Assembly: GCA_946122785.1 (NCBI GenBank)
Contig: CAMGYJ010000006.1
Coordinates: 49,186,066-49,250,065 of the forward strand
DNA from: Linum tenue
Taxonomy: Eukaryota; Streptophyta; Magnoliopsida; Malpighiales; Linaceae
Direction of reading: 5' to 3'
Length of the DNA stretch: 64,000 bases
The position numbers and the translations under genes were made by a program. This document shows, one piece after another, positions 23,340 to 34,800 of this stretch. Numbering within the stretch: the stretch's first letter is position 1; each line of letters starts with the position of its first letter. The notes beneath the pieces were generated by a model, which had not been told where the DNA came from, did not search any database, and was given only the letters and a program-made list of their open reading frames with translations.

Positions 23340-23700
23340 AATACCAAAAATACAATTTATTGTTTTCAACGGATGAAAAGTACACTTCAATTCCCTCATT
23401 AAGGGCCAATAACTATTAGCAAACTTTTACTATTTTAATTTTAGTTTGTGATAATTTCAGGCGGCATGGCACTCCAATTTTTTAGGGAAAGTAAAACTCC
23501 TATAGAAAATAAAAATATTGGAGGGAGCTTCTAATATTTTGTATTTTTTTTAAAATTGGAAACGTACAATTCAATTTCATATTTACCCGCCAATAACTAA
23601 GAGGGAACTTTAAAATTTTAATTTTTGGTTGCAATGAATTTTGGAGGCAGACCTCTCCAAATTTTAAGGGAAATTCCAAATATTGGAGCTAAATGTATTG
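23340..23700. repeat. Two diverged copies of an AT-rich unit of about 180 bp
   Basis: Both halves contain the order CAATT..., CCAATAACTA, ..GGGAACTTT/AAACTTTTA, ATTTTAATTTT.GTT, then GGAGGCA/GGCGGCATGGCACTCCAA and TTTAGGGAAA. Similarity is only moderate. No gene is present. Confidence 0.4.
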
Positions 23701-23845
23701 AATGCTAAAAAAGGAATTCCTTGTTTACGAATATCAAAAAGTATTAATTTAATTAATTTTTTTTTCATGAATTGGCTGGGCTTATATTTAATAAGAACAA
23801 CCAGTACATAAAAGGCAACAACTGTGCCCACTGAGTAATTTTTTT

Positions 23846-24148
23846 TTAAGAAACCACTGCCTCAAAGGCTACAACGTCAGCTACCCTTTGTGGTAGAACA
23901 TTACAATCGAAATGAGTTTCCTCAGAAACTGAAACTAGATGAGCAAACACATGAGCTTGGGACCACAACAAAGTATACAAATCCTCCTTTAACATATCCG
24001 AACAAATGACCCCTAGTTCAGTTCTGCATATTTTCCCCTGTTTCAGTATCTCGATCACCATTTTACAGTCCGACTCTACCACAATTGGGCCAATTTCTTT
24101 CTCCTTCACTAGTTTGACCCCATAGAGAACAGCGATTCCTCCTGACAA
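23846..24148 (-). pseudogene. RNase H-like domain relic (reverse-transcriptase-like, plant LINE type)
   Basis: The 100-residue frame contains GGIAVLYGVKLVKE, then VVESDCKMVIEILKQG, then ELGVICSDM and a tail matching the end of an RNase H-like domain. This order is typical of the RNase H-like domain (RVT_3 type) found in plant non-LTR retrotransposons and in stand-alone fragments. ESD supplies one catalytic acidic residue; the leading DG..Asp part is missing. No reverse transcriptase is found beside it. Confidence 0.6.
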
Positions 24149-24199
24149 GTGTCTTCGCTTTTGACCTCACTTGACATAATTCTTCAGGGGTTTAACTCC

Positions 24200-26200
24200 T
24201 GCATAGGCACACCAAAAATAGCATCATTCACAATACAGGAAACAAAGTCCGATGGAAGCTTGGAACCACAACAAAGCATACAAATCCTACTCTAGATACT
24301 CATCTGGATAATGTTCTTCTCGCATGTCAGATTCCATCTTTCCCTTCACACGCCCCATGGCAACGACGTGCACATATAATGAAAGAAAATCGACAAATCA
24401 AACAAATGATAATCATAAAGCAAAATATAAAAATGAAATTTTGTTAAATTATATGGTCCAGGTTGAAATACTTCTGCAGACCACATATTACTATCATACA
24501 CTTTCTTGAAGGGTTCAGGAATAAAGGATACCGTAGTTCCAATGGTACATATTCAAGCTAAATAGTAATGGGGCATTCCTATGAATGAAGCACTCCTACA
24601 TAGCTGCAATAAATTCCAGACTTACTATATCATCTACTCTAGTACCCCAAATATTTCGCATATACATGTGTTCTCAAATGAACATTTGAAACAGGAAGGA
24701 AATAAAATGATACCATCATAATTGTGATAGAACCAGAGGTACATAAACTATCTCCCGAATCCAGCAGTGGCCTTCACAACTCTGCAAGCAATGAATTTTC
24801 TGAGTTGAGGGATTCGGACCAACAAAGAAACAACAGACGAAACAACAATAGAACAAAACCAACCTCAAATCTTTCAAATCTCCTGCAGCCTTTGCGAGTT
24901 TCTTTCAAAATGTAGGAGTCAAGTTGGCGGAAAAGAACCACCAGATGGAATATGGTTTCACAATATTTATTATGAACACTCCAACTACATCTGATGTTCT
25001 TCTCCGCCCTTTGTAGACACATCTACATGTTGGTACTGCCCGCCGAACTGCCGCCAACACAACCTCATAAGAAAATAAAAGAAGATCAATAAAATTGATT
25101 GGATTAGGTAACTAGTCTCCAAACTCAGTTATTAGCTAACACACATGTGGGAAAAACTGAGATTTGGAATCAAATTAATACAAACCGTGTCAACAAGCTA
25201 CGAAGCCAGATCTACTTGAAGAACTCATGTCAGATGCCAACTTCGGCTTTCACTAATTGAAGCACCCACCGAACTTCGTTTTTGTGAGTTCGACAACATG
25301 CAAATGTCAATACGGCGCAGAAGAATCATCATATGACGTGTGTTTCCAGAACGAACGTTATAAAAAACCGAACTCCATCTGATGATCTTTTGCACTGTCC
25401 TTACAAGTTTACATGTTGTCATTCTCACACTACCATGCCTCTAGCCCAACGCACTCCGGAAACCAAAACAAAAAAAAAACGAGGGGATTATGCTACTAGA
25501 GTCGGACCTTCATTAGCTACAATAATAAGATCAAAAATCAATTTAAGTAAAATACGAACCTTCCTCCTTGTAGCTGTCTCCCCGACATCAATCTCCAAAT
25601 CGTCACCCATTTCGCGCCAGAGAAGAAGATTAAGATAGGGCGGCATCGATCTACCCCTCACAACGAAGCGAGAGCCTGGAGGCAAGTAGAGGAAGGAATG
25701 AAGAGGTAGGCGGGTAGGATTTTTTTTTCCTTTGGGTTCTTGGCAAAAGAACAGAAGTGATTGAGAACAATGGGAGGTGGAATGTGTAATGAGCGACGGC
25801 TAGGGTTTCATCCACCCTTATTTATTTAGTTTTTAGCCCTGCATTTTTGTCTATTTTGTCCCTCACATCTTGGTGATGCTGGAAAGGAGGGAGCAGCTGG
25901 ATTGGGGAGAACGGAAGGGGAAAATGGAATTTAGGGTTTGGATTTCCAAGACCAATGCGCGTGGGAGAGAAGGGCTGTGAATGGGCTGCGCTTGAGAAGA
26001 CATGGCCAACATGCATTGTTTGCTTTTTTTTTCTACTAACATAACTCGTTTTTAAACAAAAACCAGCGAGGGAAAATGGGCCAATGGGGGGTGGTTAGTT
26101 GTTCCCTATGTAAACAATGGGAGTTTTTTTAATCAATTTAATTTCCTATAGTTTAACACGTTGTAAACAATGAGAATACCAAGATCTGTTGAAAACGTTG
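24200..26200. other. Possible decayed minus-strand gene pieces, unidentified
   Basis: Three minus-strand stretches look exon-like. One is at 25557-25643 (MPPYLNLLLWREMGDDLEID..., ending before GGAAG|GTTCGT), one near 25225-25428 and one near 24890-25022. The last two resemble each other weakly in protein. Positions 25700-26030 are GC-richer and could be a leader. A short direct repeat (CTTGG.ACCACAACAAAG.ATACAAATCCT) occurs at about 23955 and 24257. I do not recognise any protein. Confidence 0.25.
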
Positions 26201-26207
26201 TATGTCC

Positions 26208-26865
26208 TAAATCAATCTTGTATTACTAACCACGTTGTGTTAGAATTAAGCGTTGAAATGTTGCATTTTCCAATTGTTGAATACGTAAACGCCCTACGGG
26301 CAGTGGCTCAGCCACCTCTTGAGGAGAGGGGTCATAGGACTCAGTTGGAAAAAAAAGGGCAACAAAATCCTTCAGATATGTAAGGTTTAATATGATCCTT
26401 TGAATTTAGTAACTCATACTTTCGTTCATGTTAGCTCATCTAAGGACACCATTTAACTCAAACTTCAGTAGATAAACGGAATTTTGCATTTTGAAAATAA
26501 AAAGGAGCCCAGTCAATTTAATGTATGGCTACCACACTCCCTATGACATACAACTCTACCAATGTTAGTATGACAACAACCATAAAACACAATGCTTACT
26601 TTCGTACGCAATAATCCAATTCTATTCAACAACTTATTTGGGCGACAAATGATCCCCAATTCGCATTACACTACATAACTAGGATCCCAAACCAGCCTTC
26701 TTGAAATTTGAGCTAACCTTGCTTCGACTAGGAAGACATGTCCATTGCATTGATTTTCATATTATCAACCCTCTCGCCTAAACTACCTTGGATATGTTTA
26801 TCGTCTGTTGCACGATTTTTGTGACAATTAGGGTGAGGGAGATGACTACAAAAGTATCGTTGTAG
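26208..26865. repeat. Long direct repeat, copy 1 (contains an extra ~240-bp segment)
   Basis: It matches 28868-29250 in the same orientation, from TCAATCTTGTATTACTAACCAC to the GGATATGTTTATCG..TGTTGCA block. Copy 1 has an extra segment at about 26299-26546, starting GCAGTGGCTCAGCCACC, that is absent from copy 2. Confidence 0.75.
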
Positions 26866-27177
26866 CGCATCTTTCATAGATTCAAGTTGGCAAGTTTAAT
26901 TTAAACTAAAACTATAAGATTTTATTAGATTATGATTATGCTCAAGTAGTAGGCGAGGCCATTTTCCCTCGGAATACGTCCTACGTCGACCACTATACAA
27001 CGACAACTATACTACGACGCCAAATCCCTTAGTGTTATTATGGATCGAGATTTATAATCTCCAAGGATCCAACAACCTTGACCCCAATCTCAAAAGTCAC
27101 GATAATGGTTTGAGATATTACGTATAAACGAAAAATATTAAATAATTAATAAGACGCCAAATTAAAGTCAGTGAATG

Positions 27178-27250
27178 TCATTTGGCGTAGCGCAAATAGT
27201 GTGGAAATATGACTCCTTGGATACAGGTTCAAATCCCAAAGGCAACACAT
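27178..27250 (+). repeat. tRNA-like head, possible SINE relic
   Basis: TTGGCGTAGCGCAAAT resembles a polymerase III A box and GGTTCAAATCCC, about 40 bp later, resembles a B box. The intervening sequence does not fold into a tRNA that I can recognise, so a tRNA-derived SINE head is more likely than a tRNA gene. Confidence 0.35.
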
Positions 27251-27406
27251 TTTTGTATTCTACTTTCCATTTAAATTAATGGTAAGCCATTAATAGATAA
27301 ATAATTTCTTTAAAGGCAAGTAAAACGTTTTTTATTTTGGTTGAAAGGTAAGTAAAACTTTGATTCACTGTTACAATAAAATAACTTAAACTTGGGAATC
27401 TGATTG

Positions 27407-27498
27407 CTTTTTGTCTGTTGAACATATTTTTGGATCCAGATAGTACCAAAATCTTTTTGTCTGTTCAACATATTTTTGGATCCAGATAGTACCAAAAA
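27407..27498. repeat. Two-copy 46-bp tandem repeat
   Basis: The unit from CTTTTTGTCTGTT to TAGTACCAAAA is repeated once with a single G/C difference. Confidence 0.85.
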
Positions 27499-27499
27499 T

Positions 27500-28860
27500 A
27501 ATGGATTTGTCAGAGCCACTTTATATCTTAACAAAACATTTGGGTACATATTTTAAAATTACAAAGATTTTTAATGCAAAAGAAAATTCAAAATTCTGAA
27601 CACCCACTTTTTAGAGAAACTCGCCAATACCACCACCTATATTCGGCAAACTTCCTTTTTCGAGGCCATGTAATGTAATATTGAATATTTATTATTTAAT
27701 TGATCTCCCTATTCATTTGTTGATTGTCTACCCTATCATTATCCTTTTTTACCGTCAAAACCTTCTATCTTGGTCAGAAAAAAAAGGAAACAACTATCCC
27801 TAATTTTGTCTTCTTCAATCAATGATGGAAATCTTCTTTTTTATCGGAAATCTTCGGTAACATACATTAATTAAATTGATGATCAATACTAAGAGAAAAA
27901 TCATTTTAAAATTCTGCAATCAGGCTATCGATTTCAGAGCAAATATAGAGATTATCTACTATTGGAATGTTGGAAGAATAACTTGGGTACAGAGGTTACA
28001 GAACCACTTTTTAGCTTTACAAGAACAAAAATAATTTGATACAATCTAACCGAGATTACAAGAACAACAGTTTTGTACCATCAGATTGGTGCAAATGATG
28101 GTAAAAACAACAACAAACAACCTACGGGGCCACATCTACACAAAAGCATCCACGAGAAATTCTTCGGCTTACCACGTTGGATATCAGACGTGGTGCTCCG
28201 AGCAAATTACAACTAGACATGTAGGAGTTAGTTTTGATTTCCACCTGCTTTTATGGTAGGTTGATTTTTTATTATTCTTTTTCTTTTTTTCTTTTGTTCT
28301 TTTATTATTCTTCGGAAGAAGAGATAAATCTCCAATTGAAGAAAAAATGTGAAATCAAAGGGGATAATTCGTTTACGGAAAGAATCAACAAGGAAAGATT
28401 AACCAATTAATTGAGAAACTAATTAAATGCGAGTCCATACCATTTCTGCATTTTATTAATTACTCAATTTCCAAGTGGCTGGTTTTGATTAGCTGGGAGT
28501 ATCATGTCAGTAAAATGACGTTGTGATCCCGGAGCATGAAAGAATTTCTATTGCATCCACTATATCTAAAAATACCAATGCAATAGTGCCACATCTACAA
28601 GAACCACTCGTGTCATATGCTAACTTCGGGACCTGCTACCTGCCACTCAGGTGGTCTTCTGCACCAAATACAATCACATACCCTATAAAACATATTAATG
28701 GAATTCCAACATTTTATCCCTGATTTTAAACGTACCCTAAAGACAAACCAAGTTATGTAGCCAGCCTTAATTGACAAATGTGTGGCATTTTCTAAATCAA
28801 TATAGTGTAACAAGCATAAAATGAGAATTCCTTAACGTGTATATAAAAACATTTATATCC
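27500..28860. other. AT-rich sequence, no gene recognised
   Basis: The stretch contains low-complexity T-rich parts near 28270-28310. A short block at 28594-28630 resembles 25209-25245 (ATCTAC..GAA..ACTC.TGTCA.ATGC.AACTTCGG). Confidence 0.4.
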
Positions 28861-28867
28861 TTACATC

Positions 28868-29250
28868 CTAATCAATCTTGTATTACTAACCACATCATGT
28901 TGCAATTAAGCGTTTAAATGTTGGAATACCAAATTGTTGAATACATAACCGCCCTACGAGATACAACTCTACCAATGTTAGTATGACAACAACCATAAAA
29001 CACAAGTGCTTACTTTAGTATGCAATAATCAACTATATTTGACAACTCATTTCAACAACTTATTTGGGATCTCAAACCAACCTTCTTAAAACTTGAGCTA
29101 ACCTTGCTTCGACTAGGAAGGCATGAGCATTGCACTGATTCTCATATTATCAACACTCGCGCCTCAACTACCTTGGATATGTTTATCGTTTGTTGCATGA
29201 TTTTTGTGACAGATAAGGTGAAGGACATGACTCCCAAAGTATTGTTCTTC
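28868..29250. repeat. Long direct repeat, copy 2
   Basis: Counterpart of 26208-26865, without the extra internal segment. Neither copy shows TG..CA ends or a clean target duplication, so I do not call them LTRs. Confidence 0.75.
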
Positions 29251-29619
29251 TCTTTGCTATGGTAGGACGTTAGGCCTAATGTTGCTGATCGGAGGACTGT
29301 TGAACGCGAGTTGCCACAAGCGGAGTTGGAGTCTACGTGTCTTAGCATACTGGGAACCAATACGTTAGAGTAAGTATTTATACGGTTAAAGGCTTGTTGT
29401 TATCAATGATGAATGTAATGGCTGATTTTTAGAATTGTATTTCAGCTCCATGATGCGAGAGGACGAGCGTTTGACCGTATATCTCGGGAAGCCTTAGACC
29501 TGTCTATCCATGAGTCAACTAATCTTTTTTGTGCAAGGCCATTAAGCTAGTAGCTACCTCGCTAGAGGTTTTTTTTTTTTTTTGGGAAAGATGACTCATG
29601 TATTGGCCTTTTATGAACA

Positions 29620-29800
29620 CTCTCGGAGTATGTTAGTATGTTTGGTAAACTAATGTAATGTAATGCTCGGGTTAAGAACAACTCGGAGTATGTTGATAGG
29701 CAGACTTATGTAATGTTTTGCTCGGATTATGAACAAATCGGAGTATGTTAGACTACTATGTAATGAACAACTTGGATTATGCTATTGTGTTAGGCTTCTC
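29620..29800. repeat. Three-copy degenerate tandem repeat, period about 62 bp
   Basis: Units share TCGGAGTATGTT..., TAATGTAATG and CTCGG.TTA.GAACAA. Confidence 0.6.
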
Positions 29801-29970
29801 TTGTAATGACATTTTCAGAAACCTTGTGGTAAAAATTTGAAGACACAACTACATTAAGAACACAAATACCAATTGCTTCTACACAACATTTAGGGATGAC
29901 AACTACGTTTTCAGAAACCTTTTGCTTCTCATACCAATGTCGAATTACATCAACAATGTCGATTAATTTC

Positions 29971-30513
29971 CTACCACATAATAACGTGATGCAACATAAG
30001 AATAACCAATATTAGGTTCAGTACGACAATGCCTGTCAATAAAGCTCGAATTACATGGATTTCATGATTAACTCTCCTTCCTTCAGCTAGCATAATTTCA
30101 TGTGACTTCATCCATCTTGGTAGCTCTTCAGCCAAAAGTTTCTTCTCCTTCTTCCTCCTTTCCACCTTACACTCAGCTAGCCTTAAACTTTCTTCAATAT
30201 TCAAAGTCAAACACCTAATTTCAGAGTCATGGTGCTTATCTTCATCGACATTCATTCTCACCCACCTAAAAAAACGACAGTTCTTCTTCTCGTCCTGCAC
30301 CATACGAGCATTCAACTTAGAACCCACATCAATGAGAATTTCAAAACCCATCGCTAAACACCTTACCATCCAAAATGGACACCCATAGAATTGTCTTCCT
30401 GGGTTCGCTTCGGTTCCAGAAATATTCACCACACATGGCTCCTTGTGCCAACAGAGTACCGCCCCTCGGCTATTGATGCTAGTCGAAGTTGAGGAAGATG
30501 CGCGCTTGGACAT
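29971..30513 (-). CDS. zf-GRF domain protein, transposon-associated type, with in-frame intron
   Basis: The open frame is 180 codons. After a Ser/Thr-rich N-terminus come CWHKEPCVVNISGTEANPGR, FYGCPF and CRFFRWVRMN, the zinc-binding GRF domain (Cys/His/Cys/Cys pattern, aromatic F..W end). The two halves are separated by 24 residues that look like an unspliced intron: GTAAGG donor and GGTGCAG acceptor at 30366 and 30295, 72 bp, no stop. Splicing gives normal domain spacing. The C-terminus has a Lys-rich helix and a hydrophobic segment ALLTGIVVLNLILVILML, a likely membrane anchor. Plants carry many such short zf-GRF proteins of unknown role, often in repeats. It could be a working gene or a recent TE-borne copy. 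Confidence 0.6.
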   Translation of the reverse strand: MSKRASSSTSTSINSRGAVLCWHKEPCVVNISGTEANPGRQFYGCPFWMVRCLAMGFEILIDVGSKLNARMVQDEKKNCRFFRWVRMNVDEDKHHDSEIRCLTLNIEESLRLAECKVERRKKEKKLLAEELPRWMKSHEIMLAEGRRVNHEIHVIRALLTGIVVLNLILVILMLHHVIMW

Positions 30514-30829
30514 GGATGACCTTCGCGTGAAGTTCTGGGCAGGAGAAATCGCGATTTCGGAGTCGCGAATCGGCCGAGAAGAAGTGGGATTTGGGGAAGA
30601 AGGAAGAAGCGCCGAGTCGTTCAGAAACTAGAAGAAGATTTGGGGAAGAGGAGTAAGCATCGATCAGCTTCGTGTATCTCCTTCGTGGGGAAGAGGAAAT
30701 TTGGGAAGAACCCTAATTCCGTTTTCTAGAAAGAGATGGAGAAGAAGGAAGCCCTAATTTCGTTTTCTGGAAATAGATGGCGATTTTTGGTAGCCTCGTG
30801 CGATCAGGTTGATGGGGAAAGTTTTAATT

Positions 30830-31080
30830 TTTTTATAATAAATAACTTATTAAGATGACGTGTCAATTTTTGCTTAGTTGTCACTGACGTGGTTGATGAT
30901 TTGGCACCTCGTCAGCCAACCGTCAAATAAGTTGACGGAGTTATTAACGCCGTCATAGTTTCTAACGGAAATGGCAATATTTGGCACGCAACATCTTTCA
31001 AAAGTGGCTATTAGTGGTATTTCTCCAAATGTGGCTATAAGTGGCACAAAGGTGAAAGTTTTGGCTATGCAAGTGTATTT
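30830..31080. repeat. Terminus-like segment of an unidentified element
   Basis: It contains GTTGACGGAGTTATTAACG, TGGCTATTAGTGG and TGGCTATAAGTGGCAC motifs and ends ...GCAAGTGTATTTTGCC. Such blocks are typical of Mutator-like terminal inverted repeats, but I cannot find the partner end. Confidence 0.35.
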
Positions 31081-31082
31081 TG

Positions 31083-31130
31083 CCTATAATTTATAATGAC
31101 CGTTAGATTAGATCTACGGTAGAGAATCAT
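31083..31130 (+). repeat. Dispersed repeat, copy B (partial)
   Basis: TATAATTTATAATGACCG and the following ACCGT..ACGGT block match copy C at 33951 exactly, then diverge after GAGAATC. Confidence 0.6.
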
Positions 31131-31139
31131 ACAAGTATT

Positions 31140-32340
31140 CATTCCATAACCTAAGTCCTTCAATTTAAAACTAGATCGATTAAGCTTTCAACTTCAATTT
31201 TTTTTTACAAAAACTTTTGTTTTAATAAATAAATTGTTCTACAAATACGATATATCCAGCTCCAAAATCTAAATAACTATCACAATGAAATCATTCAACA
31301 CTAATTACAAGACTCAATCATAGATAATGGGGATGATGGTCAAGGTAAAATCAAGCCGCAAAGTTGTCAGAAGTGTATATTACATGATTTCTATTATAAT
31401 GCGTTTTTAGACTCGCACAAACCAGACTTATTATTCATAAAAAAAAAACTAGACTTATTGTATAACCCGAATAGTAATGAAAGTATACAAGTTCACTAAC
31501 CAAAATAATATGTAAACACATGGTGTTTAAACATGGCAAATTGACTGTGTCACAACCACATAATATGTTGAAAACATATTGTTCTGACGAAAGAGATATA
31601 TCTAGTGAGTAGTATGGAAGGTTTATTGTCCAAATGCATGGTATGCACATGTAGATAGCTTTTTCATATAATATAGTTACGGTAAAGCCATTGACTTCTA
31701 TACAAAAATTGTCGTCGTCTTCATTTATTTTGCTTTACTTCCTTAATTATTTTTGTTATTATCATCGATTCTTTTCTAACAACTCTAAGAAGTCATGAGT
31801 TCCCTAGTTTTATTTTTTTGCTTAGTTTTATGTTTAATTGTTACAACATATGTATACAAAACGTGTACATTTAAAGTATCAAAAAACCTGTACAACATTG
31901 ATGGTTAAAAAGGGCTATTGTCCTTGTAAGGTTGCCTGTTCGATTCTCCATATTCTCTTATTTCTTTTACCCACATCCATGTAATCATGTTTCAGCTACG
32001 CTTGTGGAACGACGTCGTCCTAGGGACACTCTCGCTTTAGCAGTGAGCACAAACGACGACGTTTGTAAGATCGATTGAATCCGACAAAATAGACATAGAT
32101 ACTGCTTCCTCATACTTCAGATTTGCAATGAAACCAGGCTCAACCATAAGGTCGCTATAAATAAAACCGTTAGTAATGGCTGACAATAGGAAAAGGAAGC
32201 GGAGTAGACTGTTGTAACGATTAGTTGGTAAACAATACTTACGGGTACCATTGCGATATATCATCCATTGTTAGAAAATTACAGCACGGAAACCCTACTC
32301 AATTTCTGTTTTTGCACGTACTGTGGATGTTCAATAGGAG
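31140..32340. other. Intergenic, with a possible SINE-like B box
   Basis: No gene is recognised. At about 31900-32040 a stretch with GTTCGATTCTCC, then CAGCTACGCTTGTGGAACGACG, resembles 33175-33310 (GGTTCGACCCTC, CAGCTACACCTATAGAACGACG). The two may be copies of one short element. Confidence 0.4.
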
Positions 32341-32450
32341 TATAAGAACACATTATGATCAACTATTCTAATAGAACGTACCAAATAGTTAACAATCAAT
32401 TAAAGAAAAGTACCTGTGGCGGTGGAAACGTAACCGGCGACACCGCGTGG

Positions 32451-33048
32451 TTAGTCGAGCAGATCGGGAATGAATCAGCGGCTGAGGTGGCAAGCGACGA
32501 TGGTGGCCCGCTCTTCTTCCCACAACCAACGTGGTTAGTCCTGACGACTTTCCTCGGCTCTTCTTCCCACAAACGCTAGAGCGAATCACCGGCGGAGGTG
32601 GCAGACGACGATGGTGGCCCGCTCTTCTTCCCACAACCGACGTGGTTAGTCCGGGCGACTTTCCTCCGCTCTTTTTAATTCCCACAACCGCTACAGCGAA
32701 TCAGCGGCGGAGGTGGCAGGTGACAATAGCGGCCCAGAGGAGGAGACCGCTACTGAGCGACCAGTGGTTGATTGACCGGCGGAGGCGGAGACGTGCAAGC
32801 AACGTAGGCGGAGACATGCAACGGAGGCGGAGGGAGAAGGAGGGCGGTTGAGTATGTGTCTGAAGGAAAACAGAGAAGGCAGCGCATGGGGAGGGGAGAA
32901 AAAGCAGAAGATGAATCGTTTGCTAGATTTGGTAGGTAAGTAGTCTTCCAATTTCCAACTTTGCCATTATTGTTCTCTTTTTTTTTTTTTGACAATTCAT
33001 TATTGTTAAAGAGACAAAGGGAGGACAACCGCCGATCTGCTCGACTAA
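32451..33048. repeat. Region bounded by a perfect 17-bp inverted repeat
   Basis: TTAGTCGAGCAGATCGG at 32451-32467 is exactly reverse-complemented at 33032-33048. The enclosed ~560 bp holds the 115-bp tandem repeat and a polypurine/poly-T segment. Confidence 0.8.
32467..32745. repeat. Tandem repeat, period about 115 bp, 2.4 copies
   Basis: Units share GAATCA.CGGC.GAGGTGGCA, CGACGATGGTGGCCCGCTCTT and CTTCCCACAA. The ORFs on both strands here are by-products of the repeat. Confidence 0.75.
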
Positions 33049-33313
33049 ACCTTATTGGGCCTGGTACAAAAGGCCTGCTTAGTTTTGTTTTATGTTTTAA
33101 TTTTACAAGAACTCATTTTATAATTATAAATATAACAGTTGAAATATATTGAATCAAAACGCTTGTTCAGCAGCAATGGTGAAAAATGCTCATGGTAATG
33201 ACCAGGACGCTGGTTCGACCCTCATACCATTTCAAATTTTTTTGTTTTCAGCTACACCTATAGAACGACGCCGTTCACCAGGCCACTTTCGATTCAGAGA
33301 CGAGCACAAAACG

Positions 33314-33520
33314 ATGGCCTTTTTTCATGTATCGTCGTCTTCCCTGCCCCCCCCCCCCCAAATTCCCAATTATCCAGTTGTCGCCGTCACCACTCACCAC
33401 CGTAATCCGACGGCCGTCTCTCTTCATCGTCCAAACTTTCTCACTCCGTTACGATTCTGGACTCCGACCAAGAGAATTCCCTTGACGAGACCCAATCCCC
33501 TCCCTCCATTTCAGCCTTAG
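33314..33520 (+). pseudogene. Short ORF resembling a plastid-transit N-terminus, unidentified
   Basis: From an ATG at 33314 the frame reads about 68 residues rich in Ser, Pro, Thr, His and Arg and poor in acidic residues. It has a short proline run from a poly-C tract (33348-33359) and then stops. This composition resembles a chloroplast transit peptide. No mature protein follows, so it may be the truncated start of a nuclear gene or chance. Confidence 0.25.
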
Positions 33521-33529
33521 TCATTGTTT

Positions 33530-33950
33530 ACACGACGTAAAGATCATAGTCGTTCACCGTCAATTGCTTCGGATTCGTCGCGAAAGGGTAGCTGTCATCT
33601 GCGACCTTAAAAACAGATGATGAGCCAAAGTCGATGTAGGTCGGAAGCAGGGACGATGGTGATGATGGTAAAATTAGGGGTTTCCAATTGGGGTATCTAG
33701 AAAAAACGTAATGACGATGATGGTGGTTTAGGATTGTCGAATTGGGGCAACCTTTTAATGGAACTTTATTTTATCAATTGTATAATTTTTGGGTGTTCAT
33801 TAAAAGATCTTGAAGAAATAAGGTATCATCTGAGTTCTCACAAAAACAAATAGGTATCATGTGAGAAAATAGAATGATAATTATTATTTGGGGGCTTCAT
33901 AGCACATATAATTATTTAAGGGGTGCAAGTACTAATTATTATTACTAATT
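33530..33950. other. Intergenic, nothing recognised
   Basis: No ORF or repeat that I can support. Confidence 0.4.
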
Positions 33951-34036
33951 TTAATATAATTTATAATGACCGTTAGATTAGATCTACGGTAGAGAATCCT
34001 GTCGCATAATATGTGTCTGACGCATACGAGTCGTAT

Positions 34037-34040
<4 letters not shown>
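33951..34040 (+). repeat. Dispersed repeat, copy C, followed by a (TA)n run
   Basis: It matches copy A (12600-12690, inverted) over about 80 bp and copy B over about 40 bp. Its right end runs into (TA)n at 34038-34097. Confidence 0.65.

Positions 34041-34097
<57 letters not shown>
34038..34097. repeat. (TA)n microsatellite
   Basis: About 29 uninterrupted AT dinucleotides. Confidence 0.95.
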
Positions 34098-34102
<5 letters not shown>

Positions 34103-34456
34103 TAGCAAATATTCTTTACAACAAGTAATACAACATCCTGTCAAAGAAAAAGTGAACAATATAACATCTTTGGGTTAATTGCATGGTTGGTCACTGAAAT
34201 TACAAAAAACGTTTAAGTCTGGTCACTCAAAATATTTAAATCCATTGGTGGTACTTCAGTTTACTCAAACCGTTCACGTTTGGTCACTCTCCGTCCAACT
34301 CCGTTAACTTTACCTGATGTGGCAGTCAACTCTCAAAGTTGACCGTTAACTTAGTGATGTGACAACTAAAAAATTATTAAAAATAAAAAATTAAATTTTT
34401 ATATTTCCAGCTCATTATTACATTCATTAAAAAATCAGGTCAAGTCAGTTCAACCC

Positions 34457-34800
34457 ATGTATATAGAGAAGGCAAATGTTTATGGTAAACAATTAGTACA
34501 TATAACCTTTGCAATGATTATTTTGCCGGAAATTAGACAAGCATTGTTCAACAAAGACGAAACAGGAACAATGAAGATGATTTTTTATTTGCCTTGCCAA
34601 TCGGTTTTTGTTACCCCTTGGAAGAAGGAGAACAAAAAACAGAAAAAACAATTCTTACATACAGAAAGACAAAGTAAAAAAATCCTCAAAATGGGACGAC
34701 CTCACTGTAAACGTAATCGGCGGAATTATCGGCGGAATCCTCCGGCCACGAAGCGATTCTTGTCCGAGTCGCGGGCAAGGCCCTTGAGCCTCCTCATTGT
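34457..34800 (+). other. Interior of the outer Mutator-like element, unidentified ORF
   Basis: A plus-strand frame of about 110 codons, partly Lys/Arg-rich, continues into the right inverted repeat. On the minus strand 34700-34790 reads GLARDSDKNRFVAGGFRR, which looks exon-like. Neither is recognised; either could be captured sequence. Confidence 0.25.

Noticed and set aside
27178..27250. A tRNA gene
   Set aside because: A- and B-box-like sequences are present, but acceptor stem and anticodon arm pairing are not convincing; a SINE head is more likely.
26208..29250. Direct repeats as an LTR pair
   Set aside because: No TG..CA ends, no primer-binding site, no polypurine tract and no matching target duplication were found.
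32389..33028. ORFs of 86-106 codons on both strands
   Set aside because: They arise from the GC-rich 115-bp tandem repeat; their apparent internal repeats follow the DNA period.
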